From Flavisphingomonas formosensis (GTDB lineage Bacteria > Pseudomonadota > Alphaproteobacteria > Sphingomonadales > Sphingomonadaceae): a DNA stretch of 64,000 bases. Positions 9,572 through 18,542 of the stretch are shown in pieces. The stretch lies in assembly GCF_009755815.1 (NCBI RefSeq), contig NZ_WRPK01000006.1, forward strand, positions 248,001 to 312,000, written 5' to 3'. Positions within the stretch are counted from its first letter, which is position 1; every line of letters starts with the position of its first letter. The notes under the pieces were generated by a model. It worked only from the letters and a program-made list of their open reading frames with translations, was not told the DNA's origin and ran no database searches. The translations under genes and the position numbers were made by a program.

Positions 9572-11008
9572 TCACCGTGCAGTGTTGGTCGGTCTGCCTG
9601 CCCCTTTCGCGAATGGCGTGGGGACGGCAGAGACCAGCCCTATGGCCAGCGCGTCGAGGAAGTCGTCTAGGTTCGACCAGCCGTCGCCATCCTTGTCATC
9701 CCAGGCGTCGAACCGGTCGGGATCGGTGCCGTGGGCAGCCTCCCATGCATCCGACATGCCGTCCCCGTCGCGATCGGGGTAGGGCGTGCCGTTGGCGATC
9801 GGTGGCAGGGTGCCGAAATCGGAGACGATATGGCCGGTGCGCGATCGCACCTCGTTCACGATCCGCCGGTCAACCGCGTCGCGTGGAAAGGCGCCGGACT
9901 GGGCGAGCACCTGCCCATAGGCCTTGGCCGCGCTGGTCGGCTTGATGGTCAGCGGGCAGGGCGGCTTGGGCACGAGAATGGCGGCGACGCCGGCATTGGC
10001 CGGAAGGAGGCCGTCGAAGACGTTCCCCGTCTGGTAAAGCCTCGCATGGCCTGTGCTGCCGACCGACTGGTAGACGAGCCCATGGGCAAAGCCGCGTTTG
10101 GTGCTCGGTCCCGCTCGGAAATAATTTCCGACGATGCTGACCGGCGTCCCGCCATAGCTTTCCCAGATCTCGGCGAATTCGACGACGCCGTCATAGAGTA
10201 TGTTGTTGATCACTTCGACGCAGGATCCCGGCGGGAAATTGATGTCCGGATTGCGGTCGCCATTGTGCGCGCAGAGATTGCGAATGTAGCTGACATGCTG
10301 GGGGCGAGGCGGATCGCTCGCCATCAGCGTGCATTTGTCGTGCCGCGGAATGCCCTCGGCCATGATCGAGTTGGATATGGTGATTTGGTCATTGCCGGCA
10401 TAGCCGCCGATATTCTCATCGAGAGACCAGGATGTGCTGACATGATCCAGGATCACGCGTTTGCTGTTCTCGATCGTGATCGCGCTATTCGCCTCGCGCT
10501 GCTCGCCCCGCTTGTCGGGACGTACCCTTACGAAGCGGATGATCACGTCATGGGTATTCTTGATGACCAGTGGCGTGAAGCCGTCGGGGCCGCCATTGTG
10601 GGTGAGCAATATTCCGCCGCCCGGTGCGGTCTGGCCGGCGATCGTGATATAGGGATTGGTGATCATCGGGCGCTTGGTCGTGTATCGGATCACGCCCCCG
10701 ACCCGGAAGATACACACTCGGGGGCCGACTGCATCGATGCACGCCCTCAGCGATCCCGGTCCCGAATCTGCCAATGTCGTCACCGGGATGATCCGCCCGC
10801 CGCGGCCGCCCCGCGCGGTGCGGCCATAGCCCTGGGCGCCCGGGAAGGCGTCCGTCGCGTCGGGTGCCGGTGGCCTGACCGATGGCGGCGCGGCTGTTGC
10901 GGCCATGCTGCCGATGGCCAGGCCTGTCGCGGCGAGCGCTGCCAGCACTGGATGTCGTATCGTCTTGCAATGCGCGTTCCTGCCAGCCTTGATAGCGTGA
11001 CGCATCAT
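9572..11008 (-). CDS. Secreted polysaccharide lyase family 1-like (pectate-lyase fold) protein
   Basis: 478 residues with a signal peptide (basic start, hydrophobic stretch, cleavage near TAAPP). Right-handed beta-helix features of pectate lyases follow: AFPGAQGYGRTARGGRGG, VTTLADSGPGSLRACID, ITIAGQTAPGGG, VIIRFVRVRP, and the ILDHVSTSWSLDE segment where PL1 enzymes bind calcium. The C-terminus carries two DxDGDG calcium loops (DRDGDGMSDAW and DKDGDGWSNLDDF), thrombospondin-3/dockerin-like. The start at 11008 has AGGAC upstream; the longer frame would run into the upstream barrel gene. It is the last gene of the minus-strand EPS export operon, so it probably cuts the polymer during export or turnover. 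Substrate is unknown and catalytic residues were not individually verified. Confidence 0.82.
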   Translation of the reverse strand: MMRHAIKAGRNAHCKTIRHPVLAALAATGLAIGSMAATAAPPSVRPPAPDATDAFPGAQGYGRTARGGRGGRIIPVTTLADSGPGSLRACIDAVGPRVCIFRVGGVIRYTTKRPMITNPYITIAGQTAPGGGILLTHNGGPDGFTPLVIKNTHDVIIRFVRVRPDKRGEQREANSAITIENSKRVILDHVSTSWSLDENIGGYAGNDQITISNSIMAEGIPRHDKCTLMASDPPRPQHVSYIRNLCAHNGDRNPDINFPPGSCVEVINNILYDGVVEFAEIWESYGGTPVSIVGNYFRAGPSTKRGFAHGLVYQSVGSTGHARLYQTGNVFDGLLPANAGVAAILVPKPPCPLTIKPTSAAKAYGQVLAQSGAFPRDAVDRRIVNEVRSRTGHIVSDFGTLPPIANGTPYPDRDGDGMSDAWEAAHGTDPDRFDAWDDKDGDGWSNLDDFLDALAIGLVSAVPTPFAKGAGRPTNTAR

Positions 11009-11018
11009 CGTGTTTGTC

Positions 11019-12284
11019 CTAATAGACCAGACGCAGGCCGAGTGTCGTCTGCCAGCGGTCGAAACGGTTGCTGGTCTCGGGGCTGGTGCGTTTCGTATAA
11101 GCCGTCCCCAGCGAGAGCGACCAGTGGCGGCTGAAGAGATAGCGCATCTCGATTTCGCCGTTGACGTAGCGCTGATCATTGTCGGCCGCTCCGCGATAGT
11201 GGATGTCGCGCAAACCCACTGATCCGTGCAGCTGAAGATTGTGACGCACTTCCTGATCGATCGCGAGACCGATCCGCGTATCGATCCTGCCGAGCGATCC
11301 CGCGCGTATGGTTGCGACGTCCCCTCGGAAGACTTCGAAGATCACCGCCGTCCGAACTCTCGGCCGCCAGACGATACGGCCGTTCGCTGCAAGGCCGGTG
11401 AAGGACTTGACGCCCGGCGCATCCGGATTGGACCGGAATGCGCCCAGGCCGATGTCGCCCTGCAGCTTGTCGGCCAGATCGAAGGATATGCCGCCGAGCA
11501 CGCCCATCGTCGTGGCATCTCCGAAGATCGCGCCGCGTACCGGCTTCAGCCGGAAATCGCGCCGATTGACGAACGGCTGGACGAATACGGCCACTCTCCT
11601 TCCGACGTTCACCGATCCCCGGACCGATGCCCGATAGGTCAGCATGTCGCGATCGGCGTCCACCAGCGGCAGATAATCGAGCTTCGAAATGGCGGCTTCG
11701 GCGGTCAGGCCCACGCGCGGCCCGGCGTAATTGTAGCGCAGCAGCGCGGTCGCAAGGTTGATCAGCGCCGGAGAACGCGTCCGGTTGATCGACGCTTCCG
11801 GATCGCTGCGCCGTTCGAAGGTCCGGTCGAAGGCCAGTTCGGCCGTGATCGTCTGGTTTCTCGCCACTCCTTTCGTGGCATCGATCGTCGCGCCGAACGT
11901 GTTCACATTCTCGGTCGGATGATCCATGTATCGAATGATCGATCCATGGAGATCCGCTCTGAGATCGAAGGTCGGCCCCTTGTGCGAGATCAGCACTTTG
12001 GGGCTGGCCGTGAAAATCGCGTCGCTGATCGTTCGGTCGGGTACCGCAAGGATGTTGTTGTCGTAGGTGACGCCCATGTCCAGTGTCGGGGCGATCACCG
12101 TGCCGCCGAGGATGATCGTCCTCGGCTCGTAGCCCGGGCGCGGCAGGTTGGCGATCGTGGGGTCGCGTTGCTCCGCATTCTGCGCCTCGAGCGGCATCGG
12201 ACAGAGGCCGGCCGCCAAGGCGAAGAGGGGGAGCGAGAGGCCGCGCGCGAGCAGGGTCCCCGATCGCATCCATGAGCGTTTCAC
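11019..12284 (-). CDS. Outer-membrane beta-barrel protein of an EPS export operon
   Basis: 421 residues with a cleavable signal peptide (cleavage near LEAQNAEQ). Many alternating amphipathic strands follow, with short periplasmic turns and longer polar loops. The final strand ends in LGLRLVY, with an aromatic last residue as expected for BAM-dependent barrels. Comparable outer-membrane proteins (OMP_b-brl type) occur beside Wza-like genes in sphingan clusters. It lies 4 bases downstream of the short Wza-like gene and 10 bases before the lyase gene, so all three are likely co-transcribed. By analogy with systems pairing short OPX proteins with barrels, it may form the outer-membrane pore; this is inference. 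Confidence 0.8.
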   Translation of the reverse strand: MKRSWMRSGTLLARGLSLPLFALAAGLCPMPLEAQNAEQRDPTIANLPRPGYEPRTIILGGTVIAPTLDMGVTYDNNILAVPDRTISDAIFTASPKVLISHKGPTFDLRADLHGSIIRYMDHPTENVNTFGATIDATKGVARNQTITAELAFDRTFERRSDPEASINRTRSPALINLATALLRYNYAGPRVGLTAEAAISKLDYLPLVDADRDMLTYRASVRGSVNVGRRVAVFVQPFVNRRDFRLKPVRGAIFGDATTMGVLGGISFDLADKLQGDIGLGAFRSNPDAPGVKSFTGLAANGRIVWRPRVRTAVIFEVFRGDVATIRAGSLGRIDTRIGLAIDQEVRHNLQLHGSVGLRDIHYRGAADNDQRYVNGEIEMRYLFSRHWSLSLGTAYTKRTSPETSNRFDRWQTTLGLRLVY

Positions 12285-12288
12285 TCGC

Positions 12289-12831
12289 TCAGAACCAGCT
12301 TTCCCGGATCACGATCACGTCCCCGGGCTGGATCTGGGTTTCCTGCGAAGCGCGGCCTTTCACGTTGGCACGCGTGATCGTCGCTGTCTTCGTATTGGCG
12401 CGGAACGTGTAGCCGCCGGCTATCGACACCGCCGTCATCAGCGACATCCCCGGAACATAGGGATATTGCCCGGGGCGCTGGACTTCGCCCGCGATGAAGA
12501 AGGGACGATAGGCCTGGACCTGCGCGCTCACCTCAGGATTGAGGACGAGCTGACGGGATCGGATCTGATCTGCGATGGCGGCTTCAGCCTCGCGGACGGT
12601 CTTGCCCGATACCGTCACCGGCGGCAGCATCGGCACCGCGATCCTGCCGGTATCGTCGACGAAATAGGTATTGTTCAGCGCATCCAGGCCGGAGACATGG
12701 ATGCGCAGTTCGTCACCCGGGCCGAGCTGGTAGGCGCTCGTGCCAACCGCAGGCAGCATGGGCGTATTGCCCGCCTGGGCCGCCCATGCCGAAGTCGCCA
12801 TCGCCGCTGCGACGATCCATCGTATCATCAT
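12289..12831 (-). CDS. Short Wza-like polysaccharide export protein (Poly_export + SLBB)
   Basis: About 180 residues. A signal peptide is followed by the Poly_export domain (YQLGPGDELRIHVSGLDALN, then VDDTGRIAVPMLPPVTVSGKT) and one SLBB domain (IAGEVQRPGQYPYVPGMSLMTAV). The signal peptide contains no lipobox Cys, so it is not a lipoprotein. The chain ends shortly after the SLBB domain, without the C-terminal region that forms the outer-membrane helical ring in E. coli Wza, which is about twice as long. The start at 12831 is preferred because GGAGG lies six bases upstream; 12852 is the alternative. It probably forms the periplasmic conduit between the Wzc-like protein and the adjacent beta-barrel. 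Confidence 0.88.
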   Translation of the reverse strand: MMIRWIVAAAMATSAWAAQAGNTPMLPAVGTSAYQLGPGDELRIHVSGLDALNNTYFVDDTGRIAVPMLPPVTVSGKTVREAEAAIADQIRSRQLVLNPEVSAQVQAYRPFFIAGEVQRPGQYPYVPGMSLMTAVSIAGGYTFRANTKTATITRANVKGRASQETQIQPGDVIVIRESWF

Positions 12832-12925
12832 CTTGCACCTCCACGATTTCATCCCCCTGCGATCGTGGGCATGCGCGACGCTGCCGCGCCTGTCCTACGG
12901 TCGCTGAGACCGTGCATTCATGGGT

Positions 12926-13774
12926 TCACGCCGGAACCCGCTCGTCCTGAAGCCAGCCGCTCAAGTCGCGATCCATCAGACCCTGGAGCGCGATGATGTC
13001 CGCCCGATAATATTCGCGGAGCATGGACTTCAGTTCTTCTGTCAGCGGCGGGTAACGAACGGGGCGCGCCATTGCCGCCCTCATGCCGGCCAGCCACGAA
13101 TTGGTGCGGAGCGGATCGAGCAGCGGCCGGGCGGGCCGCAGCAGGCGACGCAGCGGCAGCGGTAGCATCGGCGCCGTGCTGTCGTTGCGGCGTTCGGAGA
13201 CAGCCTCTTCCGCGATATGGCTGTCCACGCCGATATGATGGCAGACTTCCTCTATCATCCGATCCGGATCCCGGTGGATATCTTCGTAGAGGATGATCTT
13301 CACCGTATTGGCCGGCACATGGTCCAGCAGGCGCCGGAGGTGCTTGGCGTAGCGGCCGCCTTCGAGGAAGCGCGGAAAGCTCGTCTGGGCCGCATCCAGA
13401 TAGCGGCGCGGATCGCCGCCTACCGTGCCGCGCCGATAGAGCATGCAATAGTCGGAATAGGCCCGTTCGACTGGATCGCGAAGCTGGATGATCAGCGGCA
13501 CGCCCGGCAGATGTGCAGCGATGCGCTGCGCCGCTTCGGGATGGGCGAGATAGTCGGCGGACTTCTCCCCGACGATGCGTCCTGCTGGTGCCGCGGCGAA
13601 CAGCGAGCGGTACCAGTCGAGCCCGCGGTAATAGTCCGTGCTGAAGAAATGCGGTTCCGAGTCGGGCAGCCAGAGCGCCGGATGGGCGCGCAGCTGGTGC
13701 GAGATCCATGTCGTGGCGGCCTTCACCGCGCCGATGATCAGGAATGAGGGAAGATCTTGGCCAGGTGAGGTCAT
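12926..13774 (-). CDS. PAPS-dependent sulfotransferase
   Basis: 282 residues. The N-terminus has the 5'-phosphosulfate-binding loop typical of sulfotransferases, FLIIGAVKAATTWISHQL, with Lys18 and the TT pair. Near residue 115 the 3'-phosphate site reads LRDPVERAYSDY. The remainder matches the heparan-sulfotransferase-like fold (GEKSADYL, then YEDIHRDPDRMIEEVCHHIGV). The start ATG overlaps the stop of the upstream aminotransferase in an ATGA; the longer frame is ignored for that reason. It would transfer sulfate from PAPS to a sugar hydroxyl of the EPS precursor in the cytoplasm, implying a sulfated product. The acceptor is unknown and no PAPS synthesis genes are in the window. Confidence 0.87.
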   Translation of the reverse strand: MTSPGQDLPSFLIIGAVKAATTWISHQLRAHPALWLPDSEPHFFSTDYYRGLDWYRSLFAAAPAGRIVGEKSADYLAHPEAAQRIAAHLPGVPLIIQLRDPVERAYSDYCMLYRRGTVGGDPRRYLDAAQTSFPRFLEGGRYAKHLRRLLDHVPANTVKIILYEDIHRDPDRMIEEVCHHIGVDSHIAEEAVSERRNDSTAPMLPLPLRRLLRPARPLLDPLRTNSWLAGMRAAMARPVRYPPLTEELKSMLREYYRADIIALQGLMDRDLSGWLQDERVPA

Positions 13775-14991
13775 TGCGCGGCCTCGTCGACGATTGTCCG
13801 CAGCACGCGGCCCATCGCTGCGCAGCTCTCCTCGTCCAGCGTCGGATCCACCGGCAGCATCAGACTCGTTTCGCCGAGTTCGCGCGCGATCGGCAGTGGT
13901 GCTGCGGGCGCGAGGCCCGCCTCGACGAAGGCGCGCTCGCGATAGATTTCGGGGCAGATGCCCACCTGGCAAGGGATGCCGGCCGCCCACGCCTCCTGCA
14001 CGATGCGATCGCGGCTCCAGCCGGTCTTCAGCCGTTCCGGCCGCACGAAGGCGTAGAATTTATAATAGGCGTTGCCGATGCCGTCCCGCGGTCCGATCAG
14101 GCGCAGGGCCGCGCTGCCGGTCAATTCGGCCAGGATCGCCGCCGCATTGCGCCGACGGATGCGCAGCCAATCGGGTAGCTTGTCGAGCTGCACCAGGCCG
14201 ATGGCCGCCTGCATCTCGGTCAGCCGGTAGTTGCTGCCGAAATCGTCATGCAGCCAACGGAATGAGTGGCCGATGACGTGGGCACGCGCCACATTCTGAT
14301 CCTTGCCATGATCCTTCAGCGACCAGGCACGACGCGCCGCTGCTTCTTCCCGCAGCACGAGCATGCCGCCTTCGCCGCCAGTCGACATGATCTTGTCCGT
14401 GCAGAAGGAGAAGGCGGCGGCATCGCCGAAGCTGCCGATCGGCCGCCCATCGAGCGTCGCGCCATGCGCCTGCGCGCAATCCTCGATCAGCTTCACCCCC
14501 ATCTCGGCGGCGAGCAGCGCGATCTCTCCGACGGCGGCGGGATAGCCGCCGATGTGCACGGCGATGATCGCTCTTGTGCGCCCGGTGACGCACGCCGCGA
14601 CGTGCCGGGCATTCAGACCCTGGGATTCCGGATCGATATCTGCGAACACCGGCTTGGCCCCGCACGCCATTACGCAGCTCGCCGAGGCGACGAAGCTGCG
14701 GGCAGGCACGATCACTTCGTCACCCGGCCCGACGCCGAGCGCACGCAGCGCGACTTCGAGCGCCAGCGTGCCGTTGGCCAGCGCGATCGCATGCGGCATG
14801 GCGCACAATTCGGCGAAACCCTGCTCCAGCGCGGTGCATCGATCGCCGTGATGAAGGGCATTGACCCGGCCAGATCGAAGCACCGCTTCGACCGCGGCGA
14901 TCTCGTCGTCCGCGAAGACCGGCCAGCGCGATGCGATACGGGAAGGCAGTGATGCGGGGCTGACGGTCTGGGCGAGGCTGAGTGTGGCCAT
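13771..14991 (-). CDS. DegT/DnrJ/EryC1-type sugar aminotransferase
   Basis: A 406-residue PLP enzyme. The PLP lysine is Lys200 in SFCTDKIMSTGGEGGM, and the phosphate-contacting LANGTLALEVAL and acidic IEDCAQAHGA segments are present. The DegT family transaminates 4-keto or 3-keto nucleotide sugars with glutamate. It lies 3 bases after the membrane-bound 4,6-dehydratase gene, which makes a 4-keto-6-deoxy sugar, so the simplest reading is 4-amination of UDP-4-keto-6-deoxy-HexNAc. This could supply the sugar acted on by the formyltransferase at 20270. It differs from the second DegT-like protein at 35815, which has His at the lysine position. Confidence 0.9.
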   Translation of the reverse strand: MATLSLAQTVSPASLPSRIASRWPVFADDEIAAVEAVLRSGRVNALHHGDRCTALEQGFAELCAMPHAIALANGTLALEVALRALGVGPGDEVIVPARSFVASASCVMACGAKPVFADIDPESQGLNARHVAACVTGRTRAIIAVHIGGYPAAVGEIALLAAEMGVKLIEDCAQAHGATLDGRPIGSFGDAAAFSFCTDKIMSTGGEGGMLVLREEAAARRAWSLKDHGKDQNVARAHVIGHSFRWLHDDFGSNYRLTEMQAAIGLVQLDKLPDWLRIRRRNAAAILAELTGSAALRLIGPRDGIGNAYYKFYAFVRPERLKTGWSRDRIVQEAWAAGIPCQVGICPEIYRERAFVEAGLAPAAPLPIARELGETSLMLPVDPTLDEESCAAMGRVLRTIVDEAAQ

Positions 14992-14994
14992 GTG

Positions 14995-17004
14995 CTACTC
15001 CATTGCCGCAGCGGCAGGCATCGCCATGGTCCGGACCGGTTGAGACACGGGCTGGGGGCTGCGGATGATCTGAAGGGGGACGACGTCGCCGCGATGTTCG
15101 CTCTCCATCGCCTGGAAGAGCAGGTCGTGGACCGCCTGCTCGTCATGGTCGGCGATGGCCCTGGCGAAGGCATCGAAGCGCTTGTTGAGAACGGCGACCG
15201 GAACGGGAACCGGCTCCGCCTCGAACACGCCCGGAAGGGCAGAAGGCAGTCTTTCCTCGCGTTCGTCGAACAGTTCCTCGTACAGCTTCTCGCCGGGCCG
15301 CAGGCCGACGATCTTGATCTGCACGTCCACGTCGGGCTCGAGACCCGAGAGGCGGATCATGCGGCGCGCGATGTCGATGATCTTCACCGGCTCGCCCATG
15401 TCGAGCACGATGATACGGCCGCGCTTCACGTCGCAGCCCAGCGTCCGTGCCATGCTGTGCAGGACGAGCTGGACGGCCTCGTGCACGGTCATGAAGAAGC
15501 GCGTGATTTCCGGATGCGTTACGGTCAGCGGTGCGCGGCGCTTGAGCTGGTGCTCGAACAGCGGGATCAACGATCCGCTGGATCCGAGCACATTGCCGAA
15601 GCGCACGGTCATGAAGCGCGGTGCCGAAGGCTGGTTGCTGCCCGCGAGGTCGAGCGCCTGGCAATAGAGTTCGCCGAGGCGTTTGGTGGCACCCATGATG
15701 CCGACCGGGTTGACCGCCTTGTCGGTGGAGACCTGCACCATGGCGCGCGCGCCGAAGCGCAGGGCTGCGTCTGCCACGTTGCGCGTGCCGAGCACATTGG
15801 TCATCACCCCGGCGCAGATGTTGGTCTCGACCAGCGGCACATGCTTCAATGCGGCGGCGTGGAGTACGAATTCCGGCCTGTAGCGGCTGAACACGTCCAT
15901 GATGTGCTGGCGCTGGCGGATCGAGCAGAGCACCGGGCTGCACGGGATGCCGGGAAAATTCTCCCGCATCTCGAGCTCGACCGAATAGAGGTTGAATTCG
16001 CCGGCATCGAGCAGGATCAGCTCCGCCGGCCCGAAGGCGGCGATCTGTCGGACGAGCTCGCGGCCGATCGTGCCGCCAGCGCCGGTCACGAGCACGCGGC
16101 AGCCTTCCAGGGCGCGCGAGACCACGGTGGGATCCAACGTCGTCTGCGGCCGGCCGAGCAGTTCGGCATGGTTGACCGCCTTGAGCCCCAGCGGCTCGCC
16201 CATCGCGGTCGGCTTGGGCGCGCGCATCACGGCAAGGCCCAGCGTTTCGGCAGCGGTTACCAGCTTGAGCTTGATGGGGCCGGCGAGACGGGTCGTCCCC
16301 TCGGCCAGGATCAGGCAGTGCGGCCGCAAATGCATCGCGGCAAGCGTGCTCACCACTTCGGCGACGGCATCGATGCTGCCCAGGATCGGCACCCGGCGAA
16401 GCCGCAAGGCGACGTCCTGCTCGCCGAGATCGAGGATGCCGACGGCGACATAATCGGGATCGTCGGCCGCTTCGAGCTGACGCAGCACCATCTCGACATT
16501 TTCGGGCGAGCCGACGATCAGCGCTCGCTGGCGCTCCGGTTCGGCAGGAGACTGGTCGGTGGCGTGCAGCCGCCGCATCGAGCGGAGCTGGTCGGCAAGG
16601 ATCCGGCGCCACAGCCTGCCCCCGGCGAGGATGGCGACGAGCACGAACCACTGGATGAACGGCACCGAAGTCGGCAGCCAGCGTGCGCCGGCCAGTGTGA
16701 TCGCCGCGACCGGAACGATGACGGAGATGGCGGCGGCTCCGACGAGCGCGATCAGGTCATTGAGCGAGCCGAGCCTCCAGACCCGCTCGTAGACGCCGCA
16801 GAGATGGAAGATGACGAGCCCGCACGCCAGGAATATCGGCAGGCTGCAGATCATGCCGAGCAGCATCGGCTGGGGAATCTGCCCATTCATGCGCAGCAAG
16901 ACGGCAATCGTCAGAGCGAGGCAGATGGCGATCGAGTCGTAGAGCAGAAAGGCTCTCCGCCGCCAGGAGCGACGGCCGGCAATTGGCGTGAACGGCGCAG
17001 TCAT
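14995..17004 (-). CDS. Membrane-bound nucleotide-sugar 4,6-dehydratase (WbpM/CapD/PglF-like)
   Basis: 669 residues. Four N-terminal membrane spans (to about residue 130) are followed by a CoA-binding-like Rossmann domain, then a second NAD-binding SDR domain beginning VLVTGAGGTIGRELVRQI. Catalytic motifs include HAAALKHVPLVE and STDKAVNPVGIMGATKR. The latter has Met in place of the usual SDR Tyr and keeps the Lys, the Ser-Met-Lys signature of UDP-GlcNAc 4,6-dehydratases of the WbpM/FlaA1/PglF group. Probable product: UDP-4-keto-6-deoxy-HexNAc. It is the first gene of the minus-strand operon, with GGGGGAG nine bases before the ATG. The divergent intergenic region should hold the promoter. Confidence 0.92.
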   Translation of the reverse strand: MTAPFTPIAGRRSWRRRAFLLYDSIAICLALTIAVLLRMNGQIPQPMLLGMICSLPIFLACGLVIFHLCGVYERVWRLGSLNDLIALVGAAAISVIVPVAAITLAGARWLPTSVPFIQWFVLVAILAGGRLWRRILADQLRSMRRLHATDQSPAEPERQRALIVGSPENVEMVLRQLEAADDPDYVAVGILDLGEQDVALRLRRVPILGSIDAVAEVVSTLAAMHLRPHCLILAEGTTRLAGPIKLKLVTAAETLGLAVMRAPKPTAMGEPLGLKAVNHAELLGRPQTTLDPTVVSRALEGCRVLVTGAGGTIGRELVRQIAAFGPAELILLDAGEFNLYSVELEMRENFPGIPCSPVLCSIRQRQHIMDVFSRYRPEFVLHAAALKHVPLVETNICAGVMTNVLGTRNVADAALRFGARAMVQVSTDKAVNPVGIMGATKRLGELYCQALDLAGSNQPSAPRFMTVRFGNVLGSSGSLIPLFEHQLKRRAPLTVTHPEITRFFMTVHEAVQLVLHSMARTLGCDVKRGRIIVLDMGEPVKIIDIARRMIRLSGLEPDVDVQIKIVGLRPGEKLYEELFDEREERLPSALPGVFEAEPVPVPVAVLNKRFDAFARAIADHDEQAVHDLLFQAMESEHRGDVVPLQIIRSPQPVSQPVRTMAMPAAAAME

Positions 17005-17357
17005 GACGCAACACTCCCCCTTGGCGCCGCTGCGACTCCTTTTTTCTAAAGCGGCTCAGGTCGCCAAACCCATGTCGGCTGGGGCGAACGATAAGGCGCT
17101 GCGCTGCAGCGTGAACTCGCGCATCGGGAGGATACCGCCAAGAGGTAGCCATGCCGTCGGAATTGTCCGGTACGACAATAGTCTATCTCCAAAGAGTATT
17201 GGGAAGCCTTCGGTTGTTACCCCTTCGGTCACAGAAGGATGATGGCCGGAATCGACGCGCTCTCAGGCGCGGCTTCCGATTAGTTTTCCGTCGGGACGAT
17301 CCGGAAAGCGCGAGGGGACAAGAGAATGAGGGGCGATGCGATCGCCGGCAGCAGCCG
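17005..17357. other. Divergent intergenic region between two EPS operons
   Basis: 353 bases separating the dehydratase operon from the GT4 operon. It must carry promoters for both directions. The clearest feature is the ATTGTC-N6-GACAAT inverted repeat at 17162-17179. A frame from ATG 17151, with AGAGG upstream, runs in phase into the GT4 gene; its Arg-rich translation does not look like protein. Confidence 0.5.
17162..17179. promoter_or_regulatory. Inverted repeat, possible operator
   Basis: ATTGTC (17162-17167) and GACAAT (17174-17179) form a perfect 6-base inverted repeat spaced by 6 bases within the divergent promoter region. That size suits a dimeric regulator. No cognate factor is identified. 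Confidence 0.25.
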
Positions 17358-18542
17358 GTGAAAGTCATGCACGTCATCACCGGGCTCAACGTGGGCGGCG
17401 CGGAGACGATGCTCGCGCGCCTGATGGAAAGCGCGTCGCTCGTTCCGGACCTCGATTCCTGCATCGTCTCGCTGATCGCACCCGGTACCGTCGGCAGGCG
17501 CATCGCTGCAACCGGCACGACGATCCACAGCCTCGGTATGCGGGGCGGCCTGCCGTCGCTGGCCGCCGCCCTGCGGCTCGCCAGGCTGGCGCGCGAGGAG
17601 CGGCCGGATCTGATCATGGGCTGGATGCATCATGGCGCGATCGCCGCCAGTTGGGCGGCGGCGGCGATGCCCGAGGCGCCGCCCGTGATCTGGAACGTCC
17701 GGCATTCGCTCAGCGGCTACAGGCGGGAAAAGCCGCTCAGCCGGCTCACGCTGCGAATGGGAGCATGGCTGTCGGCGCGTCCGGCGGCGATCGTCTACAA
17801 TTCGCGCACGGCCTGCGAACAATATCGCGCCTTCGGCTATCGGCCGAAATGCGATCTCGTCATTCCCAACGGCTTCGATCGCCACGTCTTCGCGCCGCGG
17901 GAACCCGGCCGACGGAGCTTGCTCAAGAGCTTCTGCCTGCCGGAGGGCGCGGAGGTGATCGGCATGGTCGCGCGCAATCATCCGATGAAGGACGTGGGCA
18001 ACCTGATCCGGGCCTTCCTCGCCGTGCGCGAGCGTCGCCCGGAGGCGCATCTGCTGGTGGTGGGGCAGGGGATGGACGAGCCGTCCGCCGCCGATGCGCG
18101 GATGCTGCGATCCCTGCCGAGCGGGAGCTGGACGCTTGCCGGCCACCGTACCGATGTCGCGGACTGGTTGTCCGGCCTCGACATATTGGCCCTGCCCTCG
18201 GCATGGGGAGAGGGTTTTCCAAACATCGTCGGAGAAGCGATGGCATGCGGCGTACCGTGCGTAGCCACAGACGTCGGAGACTCGGCTTGGGTGGTGGCCG
18301 ATGGCGGCCGGATCGTTCCGCCGGCGGATGCCGAGGCGCTGGCCGAAGCGCTCGTCGAGCTCCTCGGCCTGGGTGCCCAGGAACGCCGGGCGCTCGGCCA
18401 GATTGCGGCGGCCCGGGTGACGCAGCGTTTCGCGCTGGAAGCGGTGGTGCACCGTTATGCGGCGCTCTTCCGCGAGCATGGGCTCGCAACGCCGCCGTCG
18501 GCATCGCCGACGGCGGAGCGGACGAGGGGGGCGGCGCTGTGA
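17358..18542 (+). CDS. Glycosyltransferase family 4
   Basis: About 394 residues. It opens MHVITGLNVGGAETMLARL, the standard GT4 start. The donor-site region near the C-terminus reads LPSAWGEGFPNIVGEAMACGVPCVATDVG, with the E-x7-E motif. The start is uncertain: GTG 17358 and ATG 17367 fit the domain boundary but have weak ribosome sites. An in-frame ATG at 17151 has a good site but would add an implausible Arg-rich 70 residues. It is the first gene of a seven-gene plus-strand operon and overlaps the next gene by GTGA. Donor and acceptor unknown. Confidence 0.85.
   Translation: MKVMHVITGLNVGGAETMLARLMESASLVPDLDSCIVSLIAPGTVGRRIAATGTTIHSLGMRGGLPSLAAALRLARLAREERPDLIMGWMHHGAIAASWAAAAMPEAPPVIWNVRHSLSGYRREKPLSRLTLRMGAWLSARPAAIVYNSRTACEQYRAFGYRPKCDLVIPNGFDRHVFAPREPGRRSLLKSFCLPEGAEVIGMVARNHPMKDVGNLIRAFLAVRERRPEAHLLVVGQGMDEPSAADARMLRSLPSGSWTLAGHRTDVADWLSGLDILALPSAWGEGFPNIVGEAMACGVPCVATDVGDSAWVVADGGRIVPPADAEALAEALVELLGLGAQERRALGQIAAARVTQRFALEAVVHRYAALFREHGLATPPSASPTAERTRGAAL

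Noticed and set aside
13771-14991. Considered as perosamine synthase specifically
   Set aside because: Motifs only support the DegT family; the divergent and adjacent dehydratase is WbpM-like rather than GDP-mannose 4,6-dehydratase, so a GDP-perosamine route is not supported.
14992-17049. A 685-residue plus-strand frame opposite the 4,6-dehydratase gene
   Set aside because: Shadow of the dehydratase gene, which has all expected motifs on the minus strand.
17151-17357. N-terminal extension of the GT4 gene from ATG 17151, which has a good ribosome site
   Set aside because: The extra residues are Arg-rich and unlike any GT4 leader; the domain begins naturally at 17358-17367. The possibility is noted in the gene entry.
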